DNA from: Pseudomonas huaxiensis
GTDB lineage: Bacteria; Pseudomonadota; Gammaproteobacteria; Pseudomonadales; Pseudomonadaceae
Assembly (NCBI RefSeq): GCF_003231275.1
Contig: NZ_QKVL01000013.1
Span: forward strand, 1-64,000
Direction of reading: 5' to 3'
Length of the DNA stretch: 64,000 nucleotides
Positions 1 through 9,626 of this stretch are shown here, piece after piece. The notes under the pieces are model-generated. The model was not told the origin of the DNA. It saw only the letters and a list, made by a program, of their open reading frames with translations, and did not search any database. Positions within the stretch are counted from its first letter, which is position 1; each line of letters opens with the position of its first letter. Both the position numbers and the translations under genes were made by a program.

Positions 1-1284
1 GCCGCTGCTGCTGCCGACCGGAATGGTAATGGTCTGGCCGTTGGACAGGGTGATGACCACCGGCGAGCCGGTCACCGGCGCGGTGACGCTGGCGGTGTAG
101 GTGATCACGCCGTTTTCGGCAACGCTGGCGCTGGCGCCCAGGTTGACGGTCGTGGTGTCGATGGAGTCGGTGATGGTGGTGACGGCAGGCGTCGTGCTCG
201 GCTCCAGGTTCTCGAAGTTGCCCCCCGAGGCGCCGGTGATGGTCACGCTGACGGTGCTGCCGTTGGCGTACACGTCATTGGCCGGGGTCGGCACTTGCAC
301 GGTGCCGGTCACTTCGCCGGCTGCGATGGTGATCACTGCGCCGTTGGACAGGGTCACGGTCACCGGCGTTTGCGCCGGATTGGTCAGGCTGGCGGTGTAG
401 GTGATCACGCCGCCTTCGGTGACGCTGCCGCCCGCAGTCAGATTGAGCGTGGTGGTGTCGAGGGTGTCGACGATCTGGGTGACCGCCGGGGTGGTGTTCG
501 GGGTGAGGGTCAGGCCGTCGCCACCGGTGGTACCGGTGATGGTGGTGGAGATCTGGCGGTCATCCAGGTAGACGTTGTCGCTGGACGGAATCACCACGGT
601 GACGTTGCCGGTCAGTTGACCAGCGGAAATGACGATGACCTGGCCGTTGGACAGGGTCACGCGCAGATCGGAGGTCGGCGCCTGGGTCAGGGTCGCGGTG
701 TAGACGATCGCGCCGCCGGCCTCGGAAACGCTTGGCGTGGCGCTCAGCGTCAGGCTGCTTTCCTGGGTGGTGGCGGTGGCGTCGAGGGTCTGGGTGGTGG
801 TGTCAGGCGCGCCCGTGAAGTCTTCATCCAGCGTGGCAGCAAAGTTCAAGCCTTCGGTTTCATAACCGATAACCGGCGCCACCGAACCGGCAGTCGCATC
901 CAGCATCACCACACTGTGACCACCCCCCGCAGCACCACCGCCTTGGCCCTGCGGACCCGCCGCGGTCGCTTCGAGATCTTGCGTCGGGTCAGCACCGGCG
1001 GCGATGGCTTGCTGCAGCTCCTCGACCGAAGGCGCGGCCTGAGCGGCGATCTCCTCGATGTTGGTGGTGCTGTCCGGAGAGTCTGCGCTCCACTGCGTAT
1101 CACGACCCAGGTCGATGGTGCGCCCGTCGGTCAACTCCAGGGTGATGGCGCCGGAGAGCCCCGTCAAAACCTGGTCGCCGGCAAACAGGCGGTCGCCTTC
1201 TACCAGTACACGTTGAACACCTTCAGGGGATACAGCCATTACCTGGCCAATAACACGTTGGACGATGGCGACAACACTGCTCAT
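1..1284 (-). CDS. lapA: LapA-type giant surface adhesin, N-terminal 428 residues (3' end outside window)
   Basis: The first 428 codons of a very large cell-surface adhesin. It begins with a LapA-type retention module (MSSVVAIVQR..., VSPEGVQRVLVEGD, LELTDGRTIDLGRD). A TAAG motif at residues 107-110 sits just after DPTQDLEA; this is the known cleavage site of the periplasmic protease LapG, so release from the surface should be controlled by the LapD/LapG c-di-GMP circuit. From about residue 175 there are tandem beta-sandwich repeats of roughly 100 residues (ITYTASLTNP..., VTVTLSNG, TITGASGG). The ATG is preceded by GGAGAG. The gene is divergent from its exporter lapEBC. The reading frame stays open to base 1, so length, C-terminal RTX repeats and secretion signal cannot be judged. 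Family assignment is strong; the symbol follows P. fluorescens usage. Confidence 0.92.
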   Translation of the reverse strand, partial: MSSVVAIVQRVIGQVMAVSPEGVQRVLVEGDRLFAGDQVLTGLSGAITLELTDGRTIDLGRDTQWSADSPDSTTNIEEIAAQAAPSVEELQQAIAAGADPTQDLEATAAGPQGQGGGAAGGGHSVVMLDATAGSVAPVIGYETEGLNFAATLDEDFTGAPDTTTQTLDATATTQESSLTLSATPSVSEAGGAIVYTATLTQAPTSDLRVTLSNGQVIVISAGQLTGNVTVVIPSSDNVYLDDRQISTTITGTTGGDGLTLTPNTTPAVTQIVDTLDTTTLNLTAGGSVTEGGVITYTASLTNPAQTPVTVTLSNGAVITIAAGEVTGTVQVPTPANDVYANGSTVSVTITGASGGNFENLEPSTTPAVTTITDSIDTTTVNLGASASVAENGVITYTASVTAPVTGSPVVITLSNGQTITIPVGSSSG

Positions 1285-1630
1285 GACACTCTCCGAACTA
1301 ACCGTTCTAATGTGGCTTCCATACGCATTGGGCTGTTGTTGCCGCTATCTGCTTGGAATGTTTCGCAAGACGTTCTGACTTACTGTCAAACTTATGGCGC
1401 CGAGTTCTTTTTAATTCTTTTTAGTCAAACTATTGACCCGGTGGTCGCCATCCTAAACAATCGGCCTACTAATGTCACATTGATATTTCAACTGGTGAAG
1501 ACCTGTTGATCTGTGATGTGGTTCTCATTAGGAAATTTCCGACGCACGGTTTCCATTTATAGCCATTTTCTGGTGGGATGCCACGTTTTGCGATGATTTG
1601 GGACAAATAGTCCCTGGGGAAAATACGAAA
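1285..1630. promoter_or_regulatory. lapA–lapE divergent intergenic region with FleQ-box-like site
   Basis: 346 bp of comparatively AT-rich DNA between the divergent lapA and lapE start codons, holding the control signals for both. The clearest element is GTCAAACTATTGAC at 1424-1437, a GTCA-N6-TGAC dyad very close to the FleQ box described in Pseudomonas (GTCaNTAAAtTGAC). A weaker half-matching copy begins at 1384. FleQ is a c-di-GMP-responsive regulator of adhesin and exopolysaccharide genes, so control of lapA and lapEBC by it is plausible but inferred. No RNA gene or further ORF is visible. Confidence 0.55.
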
Positions 1631-2983
1631 ATGCGTTTGCCCGTCCTGACTGCCGCAGCACTGTTTTTTGGCGCCAATTTTTGTTTCGCACAGACCCTGC
1701 CCCAAGCCATGCAACAAGCCCTCGAAACGCACCCGGAAATCCAGGCTGGAGTGAACGGTAGACTCGCGGCCGACAAACAGGTTCGCGTTGCCCAGGGCGG
1801 CTATCTGCCCAAGGTCGATGTGCTGGCCGGTTATGGCCGCGAAAGCACCGACAGCACCACCACCCGTGCCGCTGGTGGGAGCGACCACTGGGAAACCCTG
1901 AATCGCGGCGAGTCCAGCGTCCGTCTGCGGCAGATGGTGTTCGACGGCTTCGCGACGTCCAATGAAGTGGGTCGACAGCAGGCCACCGCCAACTCTCGCG
2001 CCTATGCGCTGCTGGATTCCTCCGAGCGCACCGGCCTGGCCGTGTCCCGGGTCTACCTCGATGTGCTGATGCGCCGCGACATGGTGCGTCTGTCCGAGGA
2101 CAACCTGCGCAGCCACGAACGCATTTACGACCAGATCCGCCTGCGCACCTCTCGCGGTGTAGGACGCCAGGCCGACATGGACCAGGCTGAAGCGCGCCTG
2201 GCTTCGGCAAAAAATAACCTGCTGACGGAACAAACCAACCTGGCCGACGCACAAACCAATTACCTGAGTGTCGTTGGTCAACTGCCCGATGAACTGAGCC
2301 CGCCCCCGCCGTTCATCGACCTGCTGCCCGCGACCCTCGATGAAGCCCGCCATCAAATGGTCGAAAGCAACCCGGCCCTGCGCTCGGCGGAATCGGACAT
2401 CGCCGCCGCCGACAAGCAATACGAAACTGCCAAATCACGGTTCTACCCGCGCTTCGACGCCGAACTGGGCCGCAGCGCGAACAACAACGTCGACGGCGTG
2501 AGCGGGCACAACAACGAGTGGCAAGCCATGGTGCGGATGAGCTTCAACCTGTACGACGGCGGCAGCGACAAGGCGGACCTGGAATCCAAGTCCTACATGG
2601 CGAGCCAGGCGCTGGATATTCGCAACAATGCCTTGCGTCAGCTCAATGAGGAGTTAGGCTTGGCGTGGAATGCTAAGCAGAACGCCGATGCGCAGGTGCC
2701 GATCGCTCAGCAATACGTCCAGCACAGCAGCAACGTGCGGACTGCCTACCAGAGCCAGTTTGGCCTCGGTGAGCGCACACTGCTCGACCTGCTCGACAGC
2801 GAGAACGAATTGTTCAGTGCCCAGCGCCGTCTGGCGGAAGTCAAAACCGTTCAACTGTTTACTCAGTACCGGATCAAAGCGACCATTGGTCAGTTACTCA
2901 GGAGCCAGGGCGTCGTGGCACCGATGGCAACCGTCGTACAGAACGACATCAAGCCCAGAGTAAACTTGCCCGGGCTCAACTGA
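1631..2983 (+). CDS. lapE: TolC-family outer-membrane efflux protein of the LapA exporter
   Basis: A 450-residue outer-membrane channel protein of the TolC family. The ATG at 1631 gives a clean signal peptide (MRLPVLTAAALFFGANFCFA, cleavage before QT) and follows a GGGGA stretch; an upstream in-frame ATG at 1598 would put extra charged residues before the signal and is rejected. The mature part has the two repeated TolC halves, with long helical sections (QALETHPEIQAG, ANSRAYALLDSSERTGLA, DLLDSENELFSAQRRLAE). With lapB and lapC it should form the type I secretion apparatus for the LapA adhesin encoded divergently. Spacing to lapB is 34 bp, so the three genes probably form one transcript. Confidence 0.9.
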   Translation: MRLPVLTAAALFFGANFCFAQTLPQAMQQALETHPEIQAGVNGRLAADKQVRVAQGGYLPKVDVLAGYGRESTDSTTTRAAGGSDHWETLNRGESSVRLRQMVFDGFATSNEVGRQQATANSRAYALLDSSERTGLAVSRVYLDVLMRRDMVRLSEDNLRSHERIYDQIRLRTSRGVGRQADMDQAEARLASAKNNLLTEQTNLADAQTNYLSVVGQLPDELSPPPPFIDLLPATLDEARHQMVESNPALRSAESDIAAADKQYETAKSRFYPRFDAELGRSANNNVDGVSGHNNEWQAMVRMSFNLYDGGSDKADLESKSYMASQALDIRNNALRQLNEELGLAWNAKQNADAQVPIAQQYVQHSSNVRTAYQSQFGLGERTLLDLLDSENELFSAQRRLAEVKTVQLFTQYRIKATIGQLLRSQGVVAPMATVVQNDIKPRVNLPGLN

Positions 2984-3017
2984 TTAACGGCCCCCCCTAG
3001 CCAGCAAGGAAGTCCGC

Positions 3018-5171
3018 GTGGATTCATCTGTCAGCAGAAACCTCACCCATGACCCGCGAAGCCTGCACGACGATCCGCTGCTGGACAGCCTGCTGTCGCT
3101 CTGCGTGTTGCACCAGAAGCCCGCCAGCCGCGCCATGCTTACCACGGGCCTGCCGCTGCCGGCGCAGCGCCTGAGTCCCGAGCTGCTCTCGCGAGCGGCG
3201 GCCCGGGCCGGGCTGCAAGGGCGCCTGTTGCAGCGCAAGCTGGAGCACATCCCGAGCATCGCCATGCCGACCATGCTGCTGCTCAAAGATGGGCGCAGCA
3301 CCGTCCTGCTCGGCTGGGAGAATGAAAACACCGCACGTCTGCTGCTCAGCGAGAGCGACGGCGGCGAGGTGCATGTCAGCCGCGAGGCACTGGAAGCGGA
3401 TTACGCGGGCCGGGTGTTCTTCGCTCAACCGCAGCACAAGTTCGATGTGAACCACGGCAACCTGATCCCCCGGGCCCGTTCCTGGTTCCGCGACACCCTC
3501 AAGCGCTCGCGCTGGCTCTACGCCGACGCTATCGCTGCCAGCCTGATCATCAACATCATCGCCATGGCCGCGCCGCTGTTCGTGATGAACGTCTACGATC
3601 GGGTGGTACCGAACCAGGCCACCTCGACCCTGTGGGTGCTGACGATCGGGATCGCCGGCGCCTATGTCTTCGACCTCATCCTCAAGGGCTTGCGCAGCCT
3701 TTGCCTTGATCTCGCCGGGAAAAAGACCGACCTGATCATTTCCGCCACGCTGTTCGAACGCATCGTCGGCATGTCGATGAAATACCGCCCGGCGCGGGTC
3801 GGCAGCTTTGCGCAGAACATCCATGAGTTTCAGGGCCTGCGCGACTTCCTCGCGTCATTGACCCTCGCCAGCCTGATTGACCTGCCGTTCACCCTGCTGA
3901 TCCTGATGGTGATCGGCATCATCGGCGGCCATCTGGTGTGGGTGCCGATCGTTGCCTTCCCGTTGGCCCTCGGCATCGGCTATGCCCTGCAGCGGCCGCT
4001 GACGGCGACCCTGGAGCGGACCATGGCCCTGGCCTCCGAGCGCCAGTCGAGCTTGATCGAAACCCTCGCCGGACTGGACGCGGTCAAGGTCAACAACGCC
4101 GAAAGCGAACGCCAGTACATGTGGGAGCAAACCATCGGTACCCTCAGCCGTCTCGAACTGCGGGTGAAAGTGCTGTCGGGCCTGGCCATGAACATCACCT
4201 TGCTGATCCAGCAACTGGCCGGGGTCGCGCTGATCTGCTTCGGTGTCTACCAGATCATGGCCGGCAACCTCAGCATGGGCGGCCTGATCGCCTGCTACAT
4301 GCTCAGCGGCCGCGCTCTTGGTCCGCTGGGTCAACTGGCCGGTCTGCTGACCCGCTACCAGCAGGCCAAGGTGACCATGGTGTCCACCGACCAGATGATG
4401 GAACTGCCGCAGGAGCGCAATTTCGAAGAGCGCCCGCTGAGCCGTCAGGTCCTGCAAGGCGCCCTGGAATTCCGTGGTGTCGACTTCACCTACCCGAACC
4501 AGCAGAACCCCGCGCTGAAGAACATCAGCATGGCCATCCGTCCCGGCGAGAAGGTCGGCATCATCGGCCGCAGTGGCTCGGGCAAAAGCTCGCTGGCCAA
4601 GCTGGTGGTGGGCCTGTACGAGGCCGACGCTGGCTCGTTGCTGGTAGACGGCGTGGACATTCGCCAGATCGACGTCAGCGAGCTGCGCCACAACCTCGGC
4701 TATGTGCCGCAGGACATTCAACTACTGGCCGGCACTCTGCGTGACAACCTGGTCAGTGGCGCTCGTTACGTCGAGGACGAGATGGTCCTGCAGGCCGCCG
4801 AACTGGCCGGTGTGCACGAGTTCGCCCGCCTTCACCCGCAAGGCTATGAATTGCAGGTCGGCGAGCGCGGCCAGAACCTTTCCGGTGGTCAGCGGCAGAA
4901 CGTCGCCCTGGCCCGGGCGCTGCTGCTCAACCCGCAGGTCCTGCTGCTCGACGAGCCCACCGCGGCCATGGACAACACCGGTGAAGAGCGCCTCAAACAG
5001 CGCCTGCAAGCGGTTATCGAACACAAGACGGTGGTGCTGGTGACACACCGCGCCTCGTTGCTGTCACTGGTAGATCGGTTGATCGTCATCGACCGCGGCC
5101 AGATCGTTGCCGACGGCCCGAAAGCGGCCGTCATGGATGCGCTCAAGAAGGGGCAGATCAGTGTTGCTTAA
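3018..5171 (+). CDS. lapB: Type I secretion ABC transporter (ATPase/permease) for LapA
   Basis: A 717-residue inner-membrane transporter ATPase. An N-terminal C39-like domain (about residues 1-140) lacks the protease cysteine, as in LapB/HlyB-type exporters. A six-helix membrane domain follows (AASLIINIIAMAAPLFV, ILMVIGIIGG and others). The nucleotide-binding domain has Walker A GRSGSGKSS near residue 517, signature LSGGQRQNVALARA near 621 and Walker B VLLLDEPT near 641. The GTG start is preceded by AAGGAAG. It should energise export of LapA together with LapC and LapE. The 3' end overlaps lapC by about 11 bp, showing translational coupling. Length is normal for the family. Confidence 0.92.
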   Translation: MDSSVSRNLTHDPRSLHDDPLLDSLLSLCVLHQKPASRAMLTTGLPLPAQRLSPELLSRAAARAGLQGRLLQRKLEHIPSIAMPTMLLLKDGRSTVLLGWENENTARLLLSESDGGEVHVSREALEADYAGRVFFAQPQHKFDVNHGNLIPRARSWFRDTLKRSRWLYADAIAASLIINIIAMAAPLFVMNVYDRVVPNQATSTLWVLTIGIAGAYVFDLILKGLRSLCLDLAGKKTDLIISATLFERIVGMSMKYRPARVGSFAQNIHEFQGLRDFLASLTLASLIDLPFTLLILMVIGIIGGHLVWVPIVAFPLALGIGYALQRPLTATLERTMALASERQSSLIETLAGLDAVKVNNAESERQYMWEQTIGTLSRLELRVKVLSGLAMNITLLIQQLAGVALICFGVYQIMAGNLSMGGLIACYMLSGRALGPLGQLAGLLTRYQQAKVTMVSTDQMMELPQERNFEERPLSRQVLQGALEFRGVDFTYPNQQNPALKNISMAIRPGEKVGIIGRSGSGKSSLAKLVVGLYEADAGSLLVDGVDIRQIDVSELRHNLGYVPQDIQLLAGTLRDNLVSGARYVEDEMVLQAAELAGVHEFARLHPQGYELQVGERGQNLSGGQRQNVALARALLLNPQVLLLDEPTAAMDNTGEERLKQRLQAVIEHKTVVLVTHRASLLSLVDRLIVIDRGQIVADGPKAAVMDALKKGQISVA

Positions 5172-6534
5172 GTCAGGAGTTGGGCGCTTCAAGGATGTCT
5201 TGCGCGGCTATTTCAAGGGTTCGCAATCGTTCGGCGGCGAGCCGCTGCCAGAGGTCAACAAGGCGTTGGTGGAGGATGCGCCGCGCATTGTCCGGCTGAC
5301 CATCTGGGGCATCATCTGCTTCTTCCTGTTCCTCGTGTTGTGGGCCAACTTCGCCGTGCTGGACGAAGTCACCCGCGGCGACGGCAAGGCCATCCCGTCC
5401 TCGAAACTGCAAAAGATCCAGAACCTGGAAGGCGGCATCGTCGCGCAGATCTACATTCATGAAGGCCAGGTGGTCGAGGCCGGTGCGCCGTTGCTGCGTC
5501 TGGACGACACCCGCTTCGTCTCCAACGTTGGCGAGACCGAGGCTGACCGCGTGGGCCTGTCCCTGCGGGTCGAGCGCCTGAGCGCCGAGGCCGAGGACCG
5601 GCCGTTGAACATCGACGCCGAGCTGCGCAAGGCCGCGCCGACCCAGGCGTCCAGCGAAGAATCCCTATATCAGAGCCGGCGTCAGCAATTGCAGGACGAA
5701 GTCGGCGGTCTGCAGGAGCAACTGGTGCAGCGTCAGCAAGAGCTTCGCGAGTTTTCCTCCAAGCAGTCGCAGTACCGCAACAGCCTGCAACTGCTGCGCC
5801 AGGAGATCGGCATGTCCGAGCCGCTGGTGGCGCAGGGCGCGGTGTCCCCGGTGGAAGTGCTGCGGCTCAAGCGCGCCGAAGTGGAAAACCGCGGTCAGCT
5901 CGATGCCACGTCTCTGGCGATCCCGCGGGCCGAGTCGGCGATCAAGGAAGTCGAGCGCAAGATCGACGAAACCCGCGGCAAGTTCCGCAGTGACGCGCTG
6001 ACCCAACTCAACGAGGCGCGCACCGACCTGAACAAGACCCAGGCCACCGGCAAGGCGCTGGAAGACCGGGTCAGCCGCACGCTGGTCACCTCGCCGGTGC
6101 GGGGCATCGTCAAGCAGGTGCTGGTCAACACCATCGGCGGCGTGATCCAGCCGGGCAGCGATCTGGTGGAAATCGTGCCGCTGGACGACACCTTGCTGGT
6201 GGAAGCGCGGATCCGTCCGCAGGACATCGCCTTCCTGCACCCAGGCCAGGAAGCCATGGTCAAGTTCACCGCTTATGACTTCACGATCTATGGCGGCCTG
6301 AAGGCCAAGCTGGAGCAGATCGGTGCCGACACCATCACCGATGAAGAGGGCAACACCTTCTACCTGATCAAGCTGCGTACCGACCGCAGCCACCTGGGCA
6401 CGGATGAGAAGCCGCTGCTGATCATCCCAGGCATGGTGGCTTCGGTGGATATCATCACGGGCAAGAAGAGTGTGCTGAGTTATCTGCTCAAGCCGATTAT
6501 CCGGGCCCGAGCGGAGGCTCTTCGGGAGCGCTGA
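5161..6534 (+). CDS. lapC: HlyD-family membrane fusion protein of the LapA exporter
   Basis: A periplasmic adaptor of about 457 residues that bridges LapB and LapE. After a short cytoplasmic tail there is one membrane segment (LTIWGIICFFLFLVLWANFAV), then an HlyD-type lipoyl half-motif (QKIQNLEGGIVAQIYIHEGQVV), a long coiled coil (QQLQDEVGGLQEQLVQRQQE...) and the second lipoyl and beta-barrel part (LVTSPVRGIVKQVLVNTIGGV, DIAFLHPGQEAMVKFTAYDF). Translation probably starts at GTG 5161 or TTG 5164 inside the end of lapB; a farther upstream start is possible but would add an arginine-rich stretch not expected for the family. Confidence 0.9.
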   Translation: MLLKSGVGRFKDVLRGYFKGSQSFGGEPLPEVNKALVEDAPRIVRLTIWGIICFFLFLVLWANFAVLDEVTRGDGKAIPSSKLQKIQNLEGGIVAQIYIHEGQVVEAGAPLLRLDDTRFVSNVGETEADRVGLSLRVERLSAEAEDRPLNIDAELRKAAPTQASSEESLYQSRRQQLQDEVGGLQEQLVQRQQELREFSSKQSQYRNSLQLLRQEIGMSEPLVAQGAVSPVEVLRLKRAEVENRGQLDATSLAIPRAESAIKEVERKIDETRGKFRSDALTQLNEARTDLNKTQATGKALEDRVSRTLVTSPVRGIVKQVLVNTIGGVIQPGSDLVEIVPLDDTLLVEARIRPQDIAFLHPGQEAMVKFTAYDFTIYGGLKAKLEQIGADTITDEEGNTFYLIKLRTDRSHLGTDEKPLLIIPGMVASVDIITGKKSVLSYLLKPIIRARAEALRER

Positions 6535-6544
6535 TCAAGGTTTG

Positions 6545-6624
6545 GGGCCTAATCGCTGGCAAGCCAGCTCCCACAGGGGCGGTACAAGCACCCTGTGGGA
6601 GCTGGCTTGCCAGCGATTAGGCCC
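6545..6624. repeat. REP-type inverted repeat after lapC
   Basis: A perfect 34-bp inverted repeat (arms 6545-6578 and 6591-6624, 12-bp loop) containing the Pseudomonas REP core CTGGCAAGCCAGCTCCCACA. It lies directly after lapC and could stabilise or terminate that mRNA. The same core recurs at 20162-20236. Confidence 0.85.
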
Positions 6625-6652
6625 TAAAGACCACAAGAAACTCCCAGCCATG

Positions 6653-6692
6653 AAAAAGCCCGCCGCCACATCACTGTGGCGGCGGGCTTTTT
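6653..6692. terminator. Bidirectional intrinsic terminator between lapC and xpt
   Basis: An A5/T5-flanked GC-rich hairpin (arms 6653-6670 and 6675-6692, loop TCAC, stem GCCCGCCGCCACA). Because both flanks carry A or T runs it can end both the rightward lap transcript and the leftward xpt transcript. Confidence 0.9.
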
Positions 6693-6714
6693 ACATCCGG
6701 GCCGAGGGGCTCGG

Positions 6715-7350
<636 letters not shown>

Positions 7351-9360
7351 CTACCGTTTGAGCATGGCACGGATATCGGCCAATGCCGTATTGCCTCGCG
7401 CTGCCTTGACCTCGGTGGGTGCGTCGTCCAGGCCTTCCCAGGCCAGATCCTCGGCCGGCAGCTCATCCAGGAAGCGGCTCGGCGAACAATCGATGATCTC
7501 GCCGTACTGCTTGCGCTTGGCGGCGAAGGTGAAGGCCAGGGTCTGGCGAGCCCGGGTAATGCCGACATACGCCAGGCGGCGTTCTTCTTCGATGGTGTCG
7601 GCTTCGATGCTGGAGCGGTGCGGAAGAATCTCCTCCTCCATGCCCATGATGAACACGTAGGGGAATTCCAGGCCCTTGGACGCGTGCAACGTCATCATCT
7701 GCACGCCCTCGGCGCCGTCCTCTTCTTCCTGCTGGCGCTCCAGCATGTCGCGCAGCACCAGCTTGCCGATGGCGTCCTCGATGGTCATGTCGCCTTCTTC
7801 GTCCTTCTCCAGCGTGCTTTTCAGCGCGTCGATCAGGAACCAGACGTTGCCCATGCGGAAGTCCGCGGCCTTGTCGCTGGAACTGTTGGTGCGAATCCAG
7901 TTTTCGTAATCGATGTCCATCACCATGCTGCGCAGCGCGGCGATCGGGTCTTCCAGCGCTACCTGCTCGCGAACCTTGTCCATCCAGGTCTTGAAACGGT
8001 GCAGGCGGTCGGTGAAGCGGGTATCGAGATGCTCGCGCAGGCCCAGCTCTTCGCTGGCGGCGTACATCGAAATCTTGCGCTCGGTGGCGTAGTTGCCGAG
8101 CTTTTCCAGGGTGGTCGAGCCGATTTCCCGGCGCGGCACGTTGATCACCCGCAGGTAGGCGTTGTCGTCGTCCGGGTTTACCAGCAGGCGGAAGTAGGCC
8201 ATCAGGTCCTTCACTTCCTGGCGGCCGAAGAAGCTGTTGCCGCCCGACAGGCGGTACGGCACTTGATGGTGCTGCAACTTCAGCTCGATCAGCTTGGCCT
8301 GGTAGTTGCCGCGGTAGAGGATGGCGAAATCGCTGTACGGGCGGTCGGTGCGCAGGTGCAGGCTGAGGATTTCCATGGCCACCCGCTCGGCCTCGGCTTC
8401 CTCGTTCTTGCAGCGGATCACGCGGATCTCGTCACCGTGACCCATCTCGCTCCACAACTGCTTCTCGAACGCGTGCGGGTTGTTGGCGATCAGCACGTTG
8501 GCGCAGCGCAGGATGCGGCTGGTGGAGCGGTAGTTCTGCTCCAGCATGACCACTTTGAGCGACGGGTAGTCGTCCTTGAGCAGCATCAGGTTTTCCGGCC
8601 GCGCGCCGCGCCAGGCGTAGATCGACTGGTCGTCGTCGCCCACCACGGTGAACTGGTTGCGCGTGCCGATCAGCATCTTCACCAGCAGGTACTGGCTGGC
8701 GTTGGTGTCCTGATATTCGTCTACCAGCAGGTAACGCACCCGGTTCTGCCACTTTTCGAGGATGTCGGCGTGCTCTTCGAAGAGCTTCACCGGCAGCAGG
8801 ATCAGGTCGTCGAAGTCCACCGCGTTGAACGCCTTCAGCGTGCGCTGGTAGTGGGCGTAGACGATGGCGGCGGTCTGCTCCTTGGGGTTGCGGGCTTTTT
8901 CCAGCGCTTCGGGCGGCAGGATCAGGTCGTTTTTCCAGGCGCCGATCATGTTCTTGATCTCGTCGACGCCGTCTTCCCCGGAGTATTCCTTCTGCATGAT
9001 GTCGGTCATCAGGGCTTTCACATCGGTTTCGTCGAAGATCGAGAAACCGGGCTTGTAGCCGAGCCGCTGGTGTTCCTTGCGGATGATGTTCAACCCGAGG
9101 TTGTGGAAAGTCGACACCGTCAGGCCGCGGCCCTCGCCCTTGCGCAGCAGGGTGCCGACCCGCTCCTTCATCTCCCGCGCGGCCTTGTTGGTGAAGGTCA
9201 TGGCCACGATGTACTGGGCGCGAATCCCGCACTGCTGGATCAGGTAGGCGATCTTGCGGGTGATCACGCTGGTCTTGCCGGAGCCCGCGCCGGCAAGTAC
9301 CAGAAGCGGGCCGCCGACGTAGTTCACGGCTTCTTGCTGCCGGGGATTGAGTCGGGACAT
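7351..9360 (-). CDS. rep: ATP-dependent DNA helicase Rep (UvrD/PcrA superfamily 1A)
   Basis: A 669-residue 3'-5' DNA helicase that helps forks pass protein roadblocks. Superfamily 1 motifs are all readable: Q-motif LNPRQQEAVNYV, motif I AGAGSGKTSVIT, motif II LLVDEYQDTNASQ, motif III GDDDQSIYAWRGA, motif IV VVMLEQNYRST, motif V TLHASKGLEFPYV and motif VI RRLAYVGITRAR. ATG 9360 gives exactly the usual Rep length and N-terminus MSRLNPRQQ; the upstream extension is dismissed. The 266 bp between it and the divergent GGDEF/EAL gene must hold both promoters. Core, single-copy gene. Confidence 0.95.
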   Translation of the reverse strand: MSRLNPRQQEAVNYVGGPLLVLAGAGSGKTSVITRKIAYLIQQCGIRAQYIVAMTFTNKAAREMKERVGTLLRKGEGRGLTVSTFHNLGLNIIRKEHQRLGYKPGFSIFDETDVKALMTDIMQKEYSGEDGVDEIKNMIGAWKNDLILPPEALEKARNPKEQTAAIVYAHYQRTLKAFNAVDFDDLILLPVKLFEEHADILEKWQNRVRYLLVDEYQDTNASQYLLVKMLIGTRNQFTVVGDDDQSIYAWRGARPENLMLLKDDYPSLKVVMLEQNYRSTSRILRCANVLIANNPHAFEKQLWSEMGHGDEIRVIRCKNEEAEAERVAMEILSLHLRTDRPYSDFAILYRGNYQAKLIELKLQHHQVPYRLSGGNSFFGRQEVKDLMAYFRLLVNPDDDNAYLRVINVPRREIGSTTLEKLGNYATERKISMYAASEELGLREHLDTRFTDRLHRFKTWMDKVREQVALEDPIAALRSMVMDIDYENWIRTNSSSDKAADFRMGNVWFLIDALKSTLEKDEEGDMTIEDAIGKLVLRDMLERQQEEEDGAEGVQMMTLHASKGLEFPYVFIMGMEEEILPHRSSIEADTIEEERRLAYVGITRARQTLAFTFAAKRKQYGEIIDCSPSRFLDELPAEDLAWEGLDDAPTEVKAARGNTALADIRAMLKR

Positions 9361-9626
9361 GACGTAAACCGGGGGTGGTTGAAAAATAGCCGCGCAGTTT
9401 AACAGGGGATCGTCGCCATGGCGCGACCGTCTGACAGTGTGACGCAGCACAATATCCAGATTTGCCGGCTTTGCTACTTTCCATCAGGATGCGTGCCCGG
9501 ATTGAACGGTTTTCTGGAAACGACAGTACCGTGTTCCAAGTGAAAATCATTTACATTAGTGCGTGGTGTCGTTTTCCTATCATTCAGCGTCAATGACTGC
9601 GTCCGCGTGCTAACTAAGGAGAGAGC

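Noticed and set aside
295-1509. 404-codon open frame on the + strand over lapA
   Set aside because: It is the antisense of the high-GC lapA gene; its translation is low-complexity Gly/Arg/His text without domains.
6545-6624. The palindrome after lapC as a mobile-element end or attachment site
   Set aside because: Its core recurs at 20162-20236 in the REP context, and no transposase or duplication is near.
7618-9402. 594-codon + strand frame over rep
   Set aside because: Antisense of a well-conserved helicase gene; composition (His, Val, Gln rich) is the usual high-GC mirror artefact.
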